Positions 25,050 through 33,665 of a stretch of 35,086 nucleotides of DNA are shown piece by piece. A program made the translations under genes and the position numbers. The notes beneath the pieces were generated by a model that saw only the letters and a program-made list of their open reading frames with translations, was not told the origin of the DNA and did no database searches. The stretch comes from an uncultured Clostridia bacterium (GTDB taxonomy: Bacteria > Bacillota > Clostridia > UBA1212): positions 1 through 35,086 of the forward strand of contig CAMZBI010000022.1 of the NCBI GenBank assembly GCA_947304585.1, read 5' to 3'. Positions within the stretch are counted from its first letter, which is position 1, and each line of letters begins with the position of its first letter.

Positions 25050-26138
25050 TCAGTGTCCGAAGTAAACTACACTTGAGGGCCCGGAACTGTCCAAGACTGT
25101 GATGAACGTGTTTTCATCTTCATTCCAGGATGTGATGACTCCTCCTGCCATAGTCTGGGGGTAGAGGTAGTAGATACACTTTGCGTCAGTTGAGTCGTAG
25201 ACTTTGACTGCCCCGTTTTCTCCGTAAAACGTCAAGGTGACGTTTTTGTCGACCATAATGCAGCTCCTGCTGTCCTCGGCGTAGAGAACGATGCCGTTTT
25301 CGGAAGAAAGAGCGCTGTTGACGGTGAGTGTCCCGTCTCCCGTAAAGGTTACGCTCCCGCCGTATTCGGCCCCCCAGACCGCAATGCTTCCCAGGGTATT
25401 GCTGCCTTTCAGGAGTATTTTGAAGCCGTTGCCCATGAGATTTGCTTCCAGTGTGAGGTTTTCGCCATTAAAACCGTCCAAGGTCAAAGTGTTGGAGGCT
25501 CTGTCATAGGAGGCCCCTTCGGAGACGCTTTCGGTGATGCCAAGGTTTTTGTAATATCCCCCGGCGACCGCATAATACTCGGCGTCCTCGCCAATGAATC
25601 TGAGAAATTCCTCGGAAGTGTCGGGTGTCTTGGTGCCCCAGGCGTATTTGCCGTCGAAATCCGGATCTTTGTTGGGCAGGTTGGGGAAAAAAATCACTGA
25701 GCCGGAATTTCCGCCGGTATCCTTTTTATGAGAATCTTCGAATGAGGAAAACAGTATCTCCCAGAACATGTGTTCGCCCTCTGAACCGAAAACATCTTTC
25801 CCGAGAAGGTCGACCCCCAAAGCTGACACGACAAGCACCACTGCCACGGCGACGCCTGCAACGTATTTTACGGCAGATTTCAGAATGCGATGGGCGGAAC
25901 TTGCGGATGATTTCTTTTTATTCTGTCCGTTGCTGTCTTCCGATTCATCCTGCGGTCCGGCACCGTAAACTTCAAGGCCGGGATTTTCGAATTCGTGACA
26001 AGGCGATCCCTCCTCACGAAGATTTGCGGAAGAGAACCCGTCTGAAGAGGGCAAGTTGTATTCTGTTTCTTTCAGCGGAGTATTAAACTCCGAATCAGGT
26101 AACGGAGTGTTAAACTCCGGATCACGGCCATGCGACAA
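25050..26138 (-). CDS. Single-TM protein with beta-helix-like extracytoplasmic domain
   Basis: A 362-residue protein. The start is a TTG at 26138 with GGGGAGGTG about ten bases upstream; the nearby ATG is out of frame. The N-terminal 80 residues are polar and carry three near-copies of E-F/Y-N-T/L-P (EFNTPLPDS, EFNTPLKET, EYNLPSSD). One membrane span follows at about 88-112. The extracellular part (about 200-360) has SYDRASNTLTLDGFNGENL, then short strands such as MGNGFKILLKGSNTLGSI and VTFTGDGTLTVN. This resembles the right-handed beta-helix, Cthe_2159-like carbohydrate-binding proteins of Clostridia. It sits 52 bases after mscS and is probably co-transcribed with it. Function unknown; binding of a cell-surface polysaccharide is an inference. 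Confidence 0.78.
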   Translation of the reverse strand: MSHGRDPEFNTPLPDSEFNTPLKETEYNLPSSDGFSSANLREEGSPCHEFENPGLEVYGAGPQDESEDSNGQNKKKSSASSAHRILKSAVKYVAGVAVAVVLVVSALGVDLLGKDVFGSEGEHMFWEILFSSFEDSHKKDTGGNSGSVIFFPNLPNKDPDFDGKYAWGTKTPDTSEEFLRFIGEDAEYYAVAGGYYKNLGITESVSEGASYDRASNTLTLDGFNGENLTLEANLMGNGFKILLKGSNTLGSIAVWGAEYGGSVTFTGDGTLTVNSALSSENGIVLYAEDSRSCIMVDKNVTLTFYGENGAVKVYDSTDAKCIYYLYPQTMAGGVITSWNEDENTFITVLDSSGPSSVVYFGH

Positions 26139-26190
26139 ACTTTTTCACCTCCCCGTAAACCGCTGCGATGACTGATACACGGAATCAGGA

Positions 26191-27096
26191 TTAAGACTTG
26201 ACGGGAATGTTGTGAACGTCCACTTGGGGGAAGGGGCACTCCACTCCGAGTTTTCTGAACTCGAGGAGAAGGTCATGGTTCATGGCTCTTGCCCCTGCAA
26301 AGATGTTCTGCTCGTCGACTTCGACGAGGAATTTGAGAACGATGCCGCTGTCGCCCAGTTCGTTTATTCCCAGATATTCCGGAGGCGCTTTCATTATGCC
26401 CGACCTTGCGGTGTATATGCGTTCAAGTACCCCCGGTATCTCGCTTTCAAGTTTTTCGATGTCCGTGGAATAGGGGATGGCTATCTCGCAGGTGCTCCGG
26501 GAGGTCTTGTCGGAGCGGTTGAGTATGTTTTTCATCTCCGAATTGTTGACTATCTTGACGTTTCCGCCAACATCCGTAATCGAAGTGGTGCGGAGACCGA
26601 TAGCTGTCACGGTGCCCCGGAAGCCCGCCACTTCCACGATGTCGCCCACGTTGTACTGGTTTTCAAATATCATGAAAGCACCGGTGACCATGTCCGCGAT
26701 CAGGCTTTCTGCGGAAAAACCAATTACAAGGGCTACGATGCCGACGCTGGCAACGATGGTGGAGACGTTGACGCCGATTATCGAGAGTCCCCAGCAGATG
26801 ATCACAATGGCGGCCACGTATTTAAGAACGCTTGAGATAATGGAAAGCACAGAACGGACTCTGTGACTCTTCGGATCCGGCAGTCCAAGAAGGTACACTG
26901 CAAGGGTCTCCAGCGCCACCACGCAGGCGGCCATGATGAGAAGCTTGAGGAGGACCGTTGCGTCAAACTGAAGTCCTGCAAAAAAGACTGCGGCGTTAAA
27001 CAGCCCGGTGAAAAAACCGACCGGTATGAGAAGGATGATTATCCCGGCGCAGACCGCCAGACGGATAATGTGAGATTTACTGATTTTTTTCTTCAT
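26191..27096 (-). CDS. mscS: Small-conductance mechanosensitive channel (MscS family)
   Basis: A 301-residue MscS-like channel that opens under membrane tension to release solutes on osmotic downshock. Three hydrophobic segments occupy the first 130 residues. The pore helix region includes STIVASVGIVALVIGFSAES, followed by the family's FENQYNVGDIVEVAGFRG and IGLRTTSI in the beta domain, then the cytoplasmic alpha/beta cage. I chose ATG 27096 because GGAGG lies seven bases upstream; in-frame GTG 27126 and ATG 27114 lack a good site. The leader has two short hairpins (separate entry). The downstream beta-helix-like gene follows at 52 bases. Confidence 0.93.
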   Translation of the reverse strand: MKKKISKSHIIRLAVCAGIIILLIPVGFFTGLFNAAVFFAGLQFDATVLLKLLIMAACVVALETLAVYLLGLPDPKSHRVRSVLSIISSVLKYVAAIVIICWGLSIIGVNVSTIVASVGIVALVIGFSAESLIADMVTGAFMIFENQYNVGDIVEVAGFRGTVTAIGLRTTSITDVGGNVKIVNNSEMKNILNRSDKTSRSTCEIAIPYSTDIEKLESEIPGVLERIYTARSGIMKAPPEYLGINELGDSGIVLKFLVEVDEQNIFAGARAMNHDLLLEFRKLGVECPFPQVDVHNIPVKS

Positions 27097-27120
27097 TTTC
27101 TGCCTCCGTGACATGATCTT

Positions 27121-27167
27121 CCGCACAAGCGGCAGGCTGTGCGGCCTTGCGGGACCAAAGCTCCCGC
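27121..27167 (-). other. Two tandem hairpins in the mscS leader
   Basis: GCGGGA/TCCCGC (27149-27167, seven-base loop) and CCGCACA/TGTGCGG (27121-27144, ten-base loop) lie just upstream of mscS on the minus strand. Neither is followed by a T run, so they are not typical terminators. They could be leader or mRNA-processing structures, or part of the esterase 3' end. Confidence 0.4.
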
Positions 27168-27229
27168 TTGAATAATACCGGCCCTGCGGATTGCCGAAAT
27201 GCCGGCGTTAAGGGCCGTTGGCAATTGTT

Positions 27230-28876
27230 TCAGTTTCCGAATTCGACGCTGAAAGGCACTGCAATATGACCGTTTCCGGATACAAGGGTGGCGTAGTCCA
27301 TCGAAAGATATCTGAGGTACGATGCATATCTCACACCGTTGGCCTCTTCAGCCTCGATCCTCACCGTGTTTCCTTCGATAACCGGGAATACCAGCTGCCA
27401 GATACCGTCCTTGAGGATCTCAAAACCCTGGGGGTTTATCTGCCCGTCGGAGGTGGCAAGGCCCCCTGCCGTGTACTTGTACTCGATCACGATTTCTTCC
27501 TTGTTATAGGTGATTTTTGAAGGAACAGGATAACCTTCGCTCTCCATATCGCCAATGCCGTAGACGATGGCCGCTGCCATCTTTGCGCCTCTCTGCCCGA
27601 TCTCGTATTTGTAGTACGGATGGGCGCCGTCAGCATCGCCTTTTCTGAAGCCCACGTCAATGGTGGGTATGATTTCATAACCTGAAATGCTTCCGTCTAT
27701 CTTCACGACCGACTGGGCAAAACGCATCTGGGGAACCGACTCCCAGGGGCCGTTGAGGAGCTGTCCGCCGCTTTCAAATCCGTAGGACGTGAGCTGGACG
27801 TTAAGGAACAGAAGGTCGCTGCCGAACTGGGTCCGATAGTCTTCAACGGTGGTTTTAAGAGCGTCGGGATAGTCCGCAGAAATGCCTGCGTCCGATTCGC
27901 CCTGGTAGAAGATCATACCGGCGATGCCCACGTTTCTGAGGGGAGCCATGAATGCGTTATAGATGGCGCAAGGTGGCAGAGTGATGTCGTTCAGAGTTAT
28001 TGTCCGGTTCTTCAGCGATTCGGGGAACTTTTCATAGGCATCCGGTGAGCAGAGAAGATCGAGGGGTGCGCCGCCGCAGCCGGCCATGACAATGCCGATG
28101 GGAACTTCGGGATTTACAGTGTAAAGTTCCTTGGCGAAAAAGTAGCCCAGCATGGAAAAGCTGTTTGTCGCACTTGAACCGTAGACTTTGCGCCTGGTGG
28201 CTTTCTGCCATTTGCTCTGGCGAAGAATATCTGTCTGAGGTGTCGACATTTTCTCTGAACCATCTTTGTTTAAAAGGTTCCAGTTTATCTGGTGGAGAAG
28301 GCGTATGTCGTCCTCTTCGGTTGCTCCGTCAAGGTATTCTCCGTAGAGTGCTTTTATATCTCTAGCCGACGGGCTGACTGTGCCGAAGAACGTGAGATCG
28401 GAATTGCTCTGTCCGGAAACGATCCAGACGTCGCCGACCATAACGTCTTTGATCTCCTCCTCCACGCCTGATGCGCCGTGAACGATGAGGCTCTGTCCTT
28501 TTTCCTTGGAGGCGGGAAGGGTGCCCAGGAGGGCGAAACTGAATGCGCCGTCCTTTATTTCGCCTGAGCCCTTAAGACCCTTGAACTCTGCGGCAACGAT
28601 CTTTCCGTTCTGGGATTCGGGCGCGGTGCCCCAGACGACTATGCGCCGGTCTCTCGGCAATATCATATCGTCGCCAAAGTAATTCGCCAATGTGAATTCC
28701 TCTGCGGTGCCCTCCTGAAGGGTATAGCTTTCAACCTGCTTTGACGGCTCGTCGGCCTTGACGCCTTCGGATCTGCCCGACTTCCAGGTCTTTGTGCCGG
28801 AGAACAGGTCGCATCCGGAAACGGTCACGAGTACAATAGCCAAAGTCAGCAGCAGTGCCTGTTTAATATATTTCAT
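27230..28876 (-). CDS. SGNH-family esterase lipoprotein (sialate O-acetylesterase-like) 1
   Basis: A 548-residue lipoprotein. The ATG follows GGAGG with a five-base gap; the signal peptide ends in V-S-G-C with Cys22 lipidated. It carries the sialate O-acetylesterase-type SGNH blocks: GQSN (155-158, Ser157 as nucleophile), a central FYQGESDAG and a late GDADGAHPYYKYEIGQR, which holds the Asp-x-x-His pair. Such enzymes remove acetyl groups from sialic acids or plant polysaccharides; the true substrate is not determined. A second, divergent paralog starts 281 bases away, and the two share the order of all blocks. It points toward mscS with 133 bases between. Confidence 0.9.
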   Translation of the reverse strand: MKYIKQALLLTLAIVLVTVSGCDLFSGTKTWKSGRSEGVKADEPSKQVESYTLQEGTAEEFTLANYFGDDMILPRDRRIVVWGTAPESQNGKIVAAEFKGLKGSGEIKDGAFSFALLGTLPASKEKGQSLIVHGASGVEEEIKDVMVGDVWIVSGQSNSDLTFFGTVSPSARDIKALYGEYLDGATEEDDIRLLHQINWNLLNKDGSEKMSTPQTDILRQSKWQKATRRKVYGSSATNSFSMLGYFFAKELYTVNPEVPIGIVMAGCGGAPLDLLCSPDAYEKFPESLKNRTITLNDITLPPCAIYNAFMAPLRNVGIAGMIFYQGESDAGISADYPDALKTTVEDYRTQFGSDLLFLNVQLTSYGFESGGQLLNGPWESVPQMRFAQSVVKIDGSISGYEIIPTIDVGFRKGDADGAHPYYKYEIGQRGAKMAAAIVYGIGDMESEGYPVPSKITYNKEEIVIEYKYTAGGLATSDGQINPQGFEILKDGIWQLVFPVIEGNTVRIEAEEANGVRYASYLRYLSMDYATLVSGNGHIAVPFSVEFGN

Positions 28877-28972
28877 GTGATCCTCCGAAATGAAAGATTG
28901 ATCTGTAAGAGCAGCGGGCCCGTGCATTGTTCTATGTAAAAATGGTTCTTCCCCGCAGCCCGATTATATCAG

Positions 28973-28981
28973 ATTTTTGCA
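28973..28981 (-). promoter_or_regulatory. Extended -10 promoter of esterase 1
   Basis: On the minus strand TGATATAAT gives a perfect -10 with the TG extension. No good -35 is present. The start codon is about 97 bases downstream. It is back to back with the promoter of the paralogous esterase 2. Confidence 0.6.
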
Positions 28982-29002
28982 CTTCAGGCTACATCAAATT
29001 CG

Positions 29003-29031
29003 TTGAGTTCGGAGCAGGTATATGCTATCAT
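29003..29031 (+). promoter_or_regulatory. Sigma-A promoter of esterase 2
   Basis: TTGAGT (29003-29008) and TATCAT (29026-29031) have a 17-base spacer, with the start codon about 127 bases downstream. The -10 boxes of the two divergent promoters are about 50 bases apart, so one regulator could act on both. Confidence 0.6.
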
Positions 29032-29157
29032 TTCGAAGGACCGTTGAGGTTGAAAAAAACATATTTGAAAAACAGCCGCCTTCCGTCTGCCGGTTCCGCC
29101 GCATATCAAGGCGGAGGCCGGAATGCATGCACCGAAATCATTTCAGAGGTTGAAAGT

Positions 29158-30735
29158 ATGAAAAAGAAACTGCGGGTAATTGGCGTTGTGGTCGCCTGCG
29201 TACTGGCATTTACATACATAGCAATTCTGCCGGGCTGCGGACCGGCGGAAAAGGAACCCCTTCCGAGAACGAATATCGCACCTCCGGCTCTTGAACCCCA
29301 GCCGGAGCCCCGGGACAGCGGAGAACTCATAACTTACACCGTCAGCAGGGCGTTCTCCTCCGACATGGTGGTCCAGCGAAACGCATACCTCAACGTTTCC
29401 GGAAAAGCGGATCAGTCAAAAGGCATTATTTACGGGGAGTTTATGGGTGAAAAGCGTTATGCCCGCATTGCAAAAGACGGAAGCTTCACCATTCAGTTTT
29501 CGTCTCATGAGGCCGAAACAGAGCCCCAAACCCTGAAAATTTATCCGAAAAACGGCGAAGTCACGGAATTTACAGATATTCTCGTGGGTGACGTTTGGAT
29601 GATCTCGGGACAGTCAAATGCCGAGATGAGTTACTCCCTTGCCCGCCAGAGATACCCGGAATATGACGACAGGGTGAACGAAAATGACTGTATAAGGGTC
29701 TTTTTCCAGGCAGCCGCGGATATAGTGACCGGCGTGAACGAAGGGCTGCTGGACGCGACTGTCCCTGCAGACAACGTTGTCCACGAAGACTGGCGATGGA
29801 AGAAGACGACCCTTGCGAATGTTTACCCGTTCTCGGCAATTGGCTATTATTTCGGTAAAGAGCTGAGTCAATACACCGACGTGCCCCTGGGTCTGGTGAT
29901 GGCCGCTGCGGGCGGCGCCGCAATTCAGGAGCTGATGCCGGGGGAACTGGCGGAAAAACTGGGATACACTGCCGGGGCGGCGGTTCCCGTTTCGGGTTAC
30001 TACAACACGCTGATCCATCCTTTCACCGGCAACCGCATCACCGGCATGCTTTTCTACCAGGGCGAGAGCGAGAGCGGAGGAGACCAGTATCTGTTTTACG
30101 CCAATCACCTTGCCGCAACAGTTGAAAGTTATCGGGAAATATTCGGAATCGAATTTCCCTTCATCAACGTACAGCTCAGCTCACACGGCATTGCCGGATC
30201 TTCATTTTGGCCTAAATTGCCGAGAATTAGAGCTGCCCAGTACGACGCTTCAAAACTCATCCCGAATTCGTTTATCGTGGCGTCGATGGACCAGGGCTAC
30301 TTAAAAGGCGACCCGGAGTGGGCTCATCCCATGCGGAAATATCAGATCGGTTACAGAACGGCACGAGTGGCGGCTTTCGTTTCCTACGGCAAGGGCGAAG
30401 AGAGCCATATGCTGACGCCTGAGCCGGAAACGGTGACCTGGAACGAGGACGGCTCGGTGACGGTGAAATTTAAAAACATTGGCGACGGCATCACTTTGGC
30501 GGCGGGAGACAAGATCGAAGGGCTCTACCCCTTCTACAGCTACGGCGGCAAGATGTCCTGCACGATCGAGATGATCGACAGTTTCACAGTGAAAGTCGTT
30601 CCGAAAGAGCAGCCTTATTCGATCCGCTACGGCATGATGCAAGACGCAACTCCCGAAGCCGCCAATATCATGAGCAGCGACGGCATACCGCTGATCGCTT
30701 TTGAATTTTTGAATGAAAACTATACCGGATACTAA
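29158..30735 (+). CDS. SGNH-family esterase lipoprotein (sialate O-acetylesterase-like) 2
   Basis: A 525-residue lipoprotein with L-P-G-C and Cys27 as the lipid site, then a Pro/Glu-rich linker to about 55. Catalytic blocks: ISGQSNAEM (Ser153), FYQGESESGGDQY and MDQGYLKGDPEWAHPMRKYQIGYR with the Asp-x-x-His pair. A beta-sandwich tail completes the protein. ATG 29158 is chosen because it opens a proper lipoprotein signal and follows AGAGG; the frame open from 28927 runs through the promoter. It differs from esterase 1 in much of its length but keeps block order, so they are paralogs of some age. The ADP-ribosylglycohydrolase gene follows at 32 bases. Confidence 0.9.
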   Translation: MKKKLRVIGVVVACVLAFTYIAILPGCGPAEKEPLPRTNIAPPALEPQPEPRDSGELITYTVSRAFSSDMVVQRNAYLNVSGKADQSKGIIYGEFMGEKRYARIAKDGSFTIQFSSHEAETEPQTLKIYPKNGEVTEFTDILVGDVWMISGQSNAEMSYSLARQRYPEYDDRVNENDCIRVFFQAAADIVTGVNEGLLDATVPADNVVHEDWRWKKTTLANVYPFSAIGYYFGKELSQYTDVPLGLVMAAAGGAAIQELMPGELAEKLGYTAGAAVPVSGYYNTLIHPFTGNRITGMLFYQGESESGGDQYLFYANHLAATVESYREIFGIEFPFINVQLSSHGIAGSSFWPKLPRIRAAQYDASKLIPNSFIVASMDQGYLKGDPEWAHPMRKYQIGYRTARVAAFVSYGKGEESHMLTPEPETVTWNEDGSVTVKFKNIGDGITLAAGDKIEGLYPFYSYGGKMSCTIEMIDSFTVKVVPKEQPYSIRYGMMQDATPEAANIMSSDGIPLIAFEFLNENYTGY

Positions 30736-30767
30736 ACGGATAAATACTGAATGCGGAGGATGATGAG

Positions 30768-31580
30768 ATGATCGGTGCAATGTTGGGAGACATAATAGGT
30801 TCGCCTTACGAGTTCGACAACGGGGACAAGAAAAAAAGGTTCCCTCTGTTTTCGTGGCAGTCGAAATTCACAGACGATTCGGTGATGACGGTGGCGGTGG
30901 CCGACTCTCTGCTTTCGTCCCTCGGAGGATCCGATGAGGAAGTTACAAAAGCTTTGATAAACTCGATGAGACACTGGGGAAAGAAATACCCCTTCGCAGG
31001 CTACGGAACCAGGTTTTACAGATGGCTGTTTTACGATGAGGACCCGAAACCGTATAACAGCTGCGGCAACGGTTCGGCAATGCGGGTCTCGGCGGCGGGC
31101 TGGCTTTTTGACACCCTTGAGGAGACAAGACACTCTGCGTATCTCACTGCGGCGGTGACTCACAACCACCCCGAGGGCATCAAAGGGGCGGAGGCAACTG
31201 CCAGTGCCATTTTTCTCGCAAGAACAGGGAAAAACAAGGAGGAAATAAAGGATTATATCGTACGGGAATTCGGATATGATCTGTCGAGGACCTGCGATGA
31301 AATAAGGCCGGAATACTTCCATGTGGAACTTTGTCAGAAAACGGTTCCGGAGGCCTTGACGGCCTTCTATGAGGGAATAGATTTCGAAGACGTTATCAGA
31401 ACTGCGGTGTCTCTGGGAGGGGACTGCGATACGTTGACCTGCATTGCCGGAAGCGTCGCCGAGGCATATTACGGTGTACCTGAAGGGCTGAAAAAAGAAT
31501 GCTTTGAAAGGATACCGGAGGATTTTAAAGAGGTGCTGAAGAGGTTTGACGGATGCAAAAAAGAACGGCAGCCGAGATGA
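30768..31580 (+). CDS. ADP-ribosylglycohydrolase family protein
   Basis: A 270-residue member of the DraG/ARH family, which removes ADP-ribose from proteins or small molecules using two metal ions. Metal-binding motifs are T35-D-D in FTDDSVMT near the N-terminus and GGDCDTLTCIAGSVAEAYYG near the C-terminus. The ATG follows GGAGG by about ten bases. Its gap of 32 bases after esterase 2 suggests one transcript. No ADP-ribosyltransferase or macrodomain partner is in the window, so the target is unknown. Confidence 0.93.
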   Translation: MIGAMLGDIIGSPYEFDNGDKKKRFPLFSWQSKFTDDSVMTVAVADSLLSSLGGSDEEVTKALINSMRHWGKKYPFAGYGTRFYRWLFYDEDPKPYNSCGNGSAMRVSAAGWLFDTLEETRHSAYLTAAVTHNHPEGIKGAEATASAIFLARTGKNKEEIKDYIVREFGYDLSRTCDEIRPEYFHVELCQKTVPEALTAFYEGIDFEDVIRTAVSLGGDCDTLTCIAGSVAEAYYGVPEGLKKECFERIPEDFKEVLKRFDGCKKERQPR

Positions 31581-31716
31581 TTACCTGGTCTTTCCGGAGG
31601 TTATGAGGGGCTGCTCGGGATGACAGAATGTTCGACTGACCAATGCCCGCCTGACCGGAAAGTCCGGGCTGAGTGAGTAATGTAAAACCTTTCTAAACAA
31701 TTATGAGGAGGAACAG

Positions 31717-32514
31717 ATGAAACAAAGAATGAGCGGCATGAAGGTCGCAATAACAGGAGCCTCGGCAGGCATCGGAAGGGCAACAGCTGTCATGATGGCA
31801 AAGTGCGGCGCAGACGTGGCGGTTATCGCTAGGAACCGGAAACTTCTTGACGAGGTGGCGGAGGAGATAAGGGCAGAAGGAAGAAAAGCCGTTGTCATCG
31901 AAGCCGACGTAAAAGACGGGGAGAAAATGAAACAGGCTGTGGAAACGGCTGTCAACGAACTTGGCGGACTTGACGTGTTCTACTGCAACGCAGGTGTGTA
32001 TCTCAGGTGCCCGACACCGGATCTCACCATGGAGCAGATAAGGGAGGTCATGGAGGTAAACTACTTCGGGACACTGAACTGTGTTTACGCTGTTCTTCCC
32101 TATTTTCTCGAGAAAAAGAAGGGCTCAATAGTTGCCACCTGTTCCATGGACGGAAAGAAGGGTGTGCCTCCGGACGCGGCCTATGTGGGCTCGAAATTTG
32201 CAATGAACGGCTTCTTCCAGGTGCTCCGCCAGGAGGTTAAAGATCAGGGAATACACGTCGGAATCATCTGCCCCGCAAGGGTCGACACGAGGATGATAGA
32301 GAACGTGGACTGCCCGAAGATCACCCCGAAATTCAGCCCGGACAAGGTGGCAGAAGCCGTAATAAAATGCGTTCTCAAAAAGAAAAAAGAGATGCTGGTA
32401 CCCTATTTTTCCTGCCATCTGCTCACCTGGGGAGACTCCCTGAGCCCGACTCTGGGAGACTGGCTGGTAAAGATCAATAAACTCGGCGGGACCGATACCG
32501 CAGGTAAAAAATGA
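31717..32514 (+). CDS. Short-chain dehydrogenase/reductase
   Basis: A 265-residue classical SDR. The cofactor motif TGASAGIG is at residues 13-20, CNAG follows, and the catalytic Ser (in TCSMDG) and YVGSK supply the Ser-Tyr-Lys set. An Arg after the second beta strand (AVIARNRKLL) hints at NADP(H) preference. AGGAGGA lies just upstream of the ATG. The substrate is not predictable. The 136-base gap upstream contains a GCCCG/CGGGC stem without a T run and no clear promoter. The GH43-like gene follows after 16 bases, so they are coupled, and an oxidation or reduction of a released sugar or sugar-linked aglycone is possible. Confidence 0.93.
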   Translation: MKQRMSGMKVAITGASAGIGRATAVMMAKCGADVAVIARNRKLLDEVAEEIRAEGRKAVVIEADVKDGEKMKQAVETAVNELGGLDVFYCNAGVYLRCPTPDLTMEQIREVMEVNYFGTLNCVYAVLPYFLEKKKGSIVATCSMDGKKGVPPDAAYVGSKFAMNGFFQVLRQEVKDQGIHVGIICPARVDTRMIENVDCPKITPKFSPDKVAEAVIKCVLKKKKEMLVPYFSCHLLTWGDSLSPTLGDWLVKINKLGGTDTAGKK

Positions 32515-32530
32515 TGCGCGGGGCGGAAGT

Positions 32531-33601
32531 ATGAAGGGCGAAAAACGGTATAACAGCATAAGACCGGGCAGGGTGTGGCTCGACACTGAAGGTAAGCGGA
32601 TCCAGGCCCACGGAGGCTCTATCATGTTTCTCGACGGCCGGTATTACTGGTACGGAGAGAACAAGGAGTTTACGGATCCCGACAAGGGCATCTGGCACTG
32701 GGGCGTCAGGTGTTACGTATCCGACGACCTTTACAACTGGGAAGACCTGGGGCTCATAATTCCTCCGGACACCGCCAATGAAAATTCCGGCCTTCATCCC
32801 TGCTCCTTTATGGACAGACCCCATATAATCTACAACAAACGGACGAAAAAATACGTTTGCTGGCTGAAAATAATGCAGAAAAACGGGGAGCAGACGGAGA
32901 CTGTTCTCACCGCAGACAACTTCACGGGCCCGTATACTGTTGTCAGGGAAGGGCTGAGGCCTCTTAACATGAGCGCAGGCGACTTTGATCTTGCTGTGGC
33001 GCCGGACGGCAAAGCATATTACTACTTTGAGCGGGTCCACAGCGAGACGGTGTGTGCCGATCTCACGGAGGATTACACGGACGTGACGGGATACTATTCC
33101 ACCCATTTTCCCAGGCCCTGTCCTCCTTACGTCAGAGAAGCGACTTCCCATTTTATCAGGAATTTTAAGCATTACCTTGTGACATCGGGCACCACCGGAT
33201 ACCTTCCCAATCCCTCCGAACTGGCGGTGGCGGACACATGGCACGGACCCTACAGAGTACTGGGCAATCCCCATCCCGGCGATCCCACGTCCACTTCTTT
33301 TCACAGCCAGATATCAAGTGTGTTCAAAGTCCCGGGAAAGAAGGACCTTTATATCGCATTGGCGGACCGCTGGATGCCCGAGGCCATGGACGTCCCCTAC
33401 AGCCTTTACGAAAAAGCATTTTACGCTGAGTTTTCCGGGACGGCAACCGAGAAGGAACTTTTGGAGGCCCGTGAGGAAATGAAACAGGTGCCGAGGGAGA
33501 AGACTAAAATTGCGGATTACGTCTGGCTTCCCTTCAGGTTTGAGGGGGAAATGGGGTATCTCGACTGGCTTGACGAGTGGCGAATCGAGGACTGGGAGTA
33601 G
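32531..33601 (+). CDS. GH43-like five-bladed beta-propeller hydrolase
   Basis: A 356-residue protein without a signal peptide. The start QAHGGSIMFLDGRYYWYGEN, the strand SDDLYNWEDLG, the block RPHIIYNKRTKKYVCW and SAGDFDLAVAPDGKAYYYF match the blade pattern of clan GH-F, especially the GH43 groups that open with a HAHGG-type motif (exo-beta-1,3-galactanase-like subfamilies). The late KDLYIALADRW is a further blade. The substrate is not fixed by sequence reading, and some members of these groups are only assigned by similarity. The ribosome binding site is weak (GGCGGAAG); the gene probably depends on coupling to the SDR gene 16 bases upstream. It would act in the cytoplasm on imported oligosaccharides. 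Confidence 0.75.
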   Translation: MKGEKRYNSIRPGRVWLDTEGKRIQAHGGSIMFLDGRYYWYGENKEFTDPDKGIWHWGVRCYVSDDLYNWEDLGLIIPPDTANENSGLHPCSFMDRPHIIYNKRTKKYVCWLKIMQKNGEQTETVLTADNFTGPYTVVREGLRPLNMSAGDFDLAVAPDGKAYYYFERVHSETVCADLTEDYTDVTGYYSTHFPRPCPPYVREATSHFIRNFKHYLVTSGTTGYLPNPSELAVADTWHGPYRVLGNPHPGDPTSTSFHSQISSVFKVPGKKDLYIALADRWMPEAMDVPYSLYEKAFYAEFSGTATEKELLEAREEMKQVPREKTKIADYVWLPFRFEGEMGYLDWLDEWRIEDWE

Positions 33602-33665
33602 ACCGGGTTTATACGGACCGTCCGGAAGCCCGCCAATGATTATAATTACCTAAAAGAAGAAAAGA

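Noticed and set aside
24807..33642. Shared 13-mer CCGCCAATGATTA at 24807 and 33630
   Set aside because: Several such matches are expected by chance in 35 kb, and the flanks do not agree.
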